DNA of 5,483 bases from assembly GCA_020216575.1 (NCBI GenBank), contig JAIUYC010000364.1, positions 1 through 5,483 on the forward strand, written 5' to 3'. Both the position numbers and the translations under genes were made by a program. Below are positions 5,050 through 5,483 of the stretch, one piece after another (position 1 is the stretch's first letter; every line of letters begins with the position of its first letter). This stretch comes from Coleofasciculus sp. S288 (GTDB lineage Bacteria; Cyanobacteriota; Cyanobacteriia; Cyanobacteriales; Coleofasciculaceae). A model generated the notes under the pieces. It searched no databases, was not told where the DNA came from, and worked only from the letters and a program-made list of their open reading frames with translations.

Positions 5050-5483
5050 CTATCCCCCTTTATTAACGACTTGATTATTTAATAAAACGCTGTAATCTTC
5101 TCGCTGGCGAATCAACCGATGCCGTCCATCTTCTTCGATTAAAACCTCAGCAGGACGAGGGCGGTGTAGGAAATGGGAAGTCATGGCATAACCGTATGCC
5201 CCTACATCCAAAATGGCAATCATGTCTCCTATTTGTAACGCTGGCAGTTGGCAATTTTTCCCCAGATAATCGCGAGAATAGGTGGTGTTCCCGCAGACAT
5301 CCGTGGGATGTAAGGAATTTGGGATTTCAGATTGGATAGAGTCCTCTTCTTCCTCCACTCTTCCAATCTCCCCCTCTTCCACATTCCCCTTCCAAGTAAC
5401 AATTTCCCGATAGCCGCCATGTACCGACAGTACGGCTAGATTGGCAATACTAGTGTCCACGCCCACAATTTGTTTATTCTCTT
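5050..5483 (-). CDS. LysA-like PLP-dependent decarboxylase paralogue, C-terminal part (partial at the window edge)
   Basis: The frame is open to the right edge (it reads ENKQIVGVDTSIANLAVL...), so the GTG at 5466 is internal and the start lies outside the window. The C-terminal beta-barrel domain of the fold-III decarboxylases (diaminopimelate, ornithine and arginine decarboxylases) is clear: LQIGDMIAILDVGAYGYAM at about 5235-5179, then RPRPAEVL. The GAY tyrosine that contacts PLP is kept. Where LysA has GPxCESGD, this protein has GNTTYSRD (5292-5269), so the cysteine donated to the neighbouring active site is Thr and the following Glu is Tyr. Genuine LysA is therefore unlikely; a decarboxylase-like enzyme for another amino acid or carrier-bound substrate is possible. 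A low-complexity acidic insert (about 5392-5316) lies between VTWKG and HPTD. It is the upstream gene of the zinc-ribbon protein. The PLP-lysine domain is not visible. Confidence 0.85.
   Translation of the reverse strand, partial: ENKQIVGVDTSIANLAVLSVHGGYREIVTWKGNVEEGEIGRVEEEEDSIQSEIPNSLHPTDVCGNTTYSRDYLGKNCQLPALQIGDMIAILDVGAYGYAMTSHFLHRPRPAEVLIEEDGRHRLIRQREDYSVLLNNQVVNKGG
5053..5060 (-). promoter_or_regulatory. Strong ribosome binding site overlapping the end of the decarboxylase gene
   Basis: On the minus strand AAGGGGGA ends 5 nt before the ATG at 5047 and abuts the TAG stop (5052-5050) of the upstream gene. It fixes the start of the zinc-ribbon gene and indicates translational coupling. 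Confidence 0.7.
5316..5392 (-). repeat. Low-complexity purine-rich insert inside the decarboxylase frame
   Basis: On the minus strand this segment is a run of GGAAGAG/GGGGAGA-like words (TTGGAAGAGTGGAGGAAGAA and similar), followed by a CAATCTGAAATCCCAAATT stretch. Both resemble the simple repeats of cyanobacterial spacers. It stays in frame and encodes an acidic segment rich in E and G (NVEEGEIGRVEEEED). It falls between two conserved blocks of the C-terminal domain, probably in a surface loop. Confidence 0.55.

Noticed and set aside
5229..5420. Second minus-strand frame overlapping the decarboxylase
   Set aside because: The other frame carries the conserved decarboxylase motifs; this one is out of frame with them.

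Overview
The window looks like chromosomal DNA of a cyanobacterium, probably a filamentous one. The HIP1 octamer GCGATCGC occurs ten times in 5.5 kb (starts 521, 542, 727, 996, 1089, 1701, 1945, 2240, 3162, 4997), always inside genes. The gaps between genes are full of short perfect hairpins of the kind found between cyanobacterial genes. GC content looks moderate and the gene density is low, with repeats filling the gaps.

Layout, left to right. Positions 1-117 hold a regular array of four hairpins. Positions 296-1183 (+) encode an unrecognised membrane protein. Positions 1184-1550 are repeat DNA: a pair of GGGC/GCCC hairpins, then a second four-hairpin array. Positions 1551-3305 (+) encode an asparagine-synthetase-like protein that has an intact ATP site but no N-terminal glutaminase cysteine. 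Positions 3306-3772 are again repeat DNA: an inverted copy of the second array, then a small MITE-like element. On the minus strand, a two-gene operon runs from the right edge: the C-terminal part of a LysA-like PLP-dependent decarboxylase paralogue (5483-5050, cut by the window edge), then after 2 nt a zinc-ribbon/membrane protein (5047-3773) whose C-terminal domain resembles a degenerate Toprim domain.

The AsnB-like gene and the decarboxylase operon converge. Both enzymes look like family members turned to a different chemistry: each keeps its fold motifs and lacks a key catalytic cysteine. They could serve one small-molecule or amide-forming pathway, but the window does not prove this.

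The most notable structure is non-coding. The three four-hairpin arrays (1-117, 1383-1519, 3421-3560) share architecture and linker words while several stems differ in a compensating way. The second and third are about 140-bp inverted copies that bracket the AsnB-like gene.
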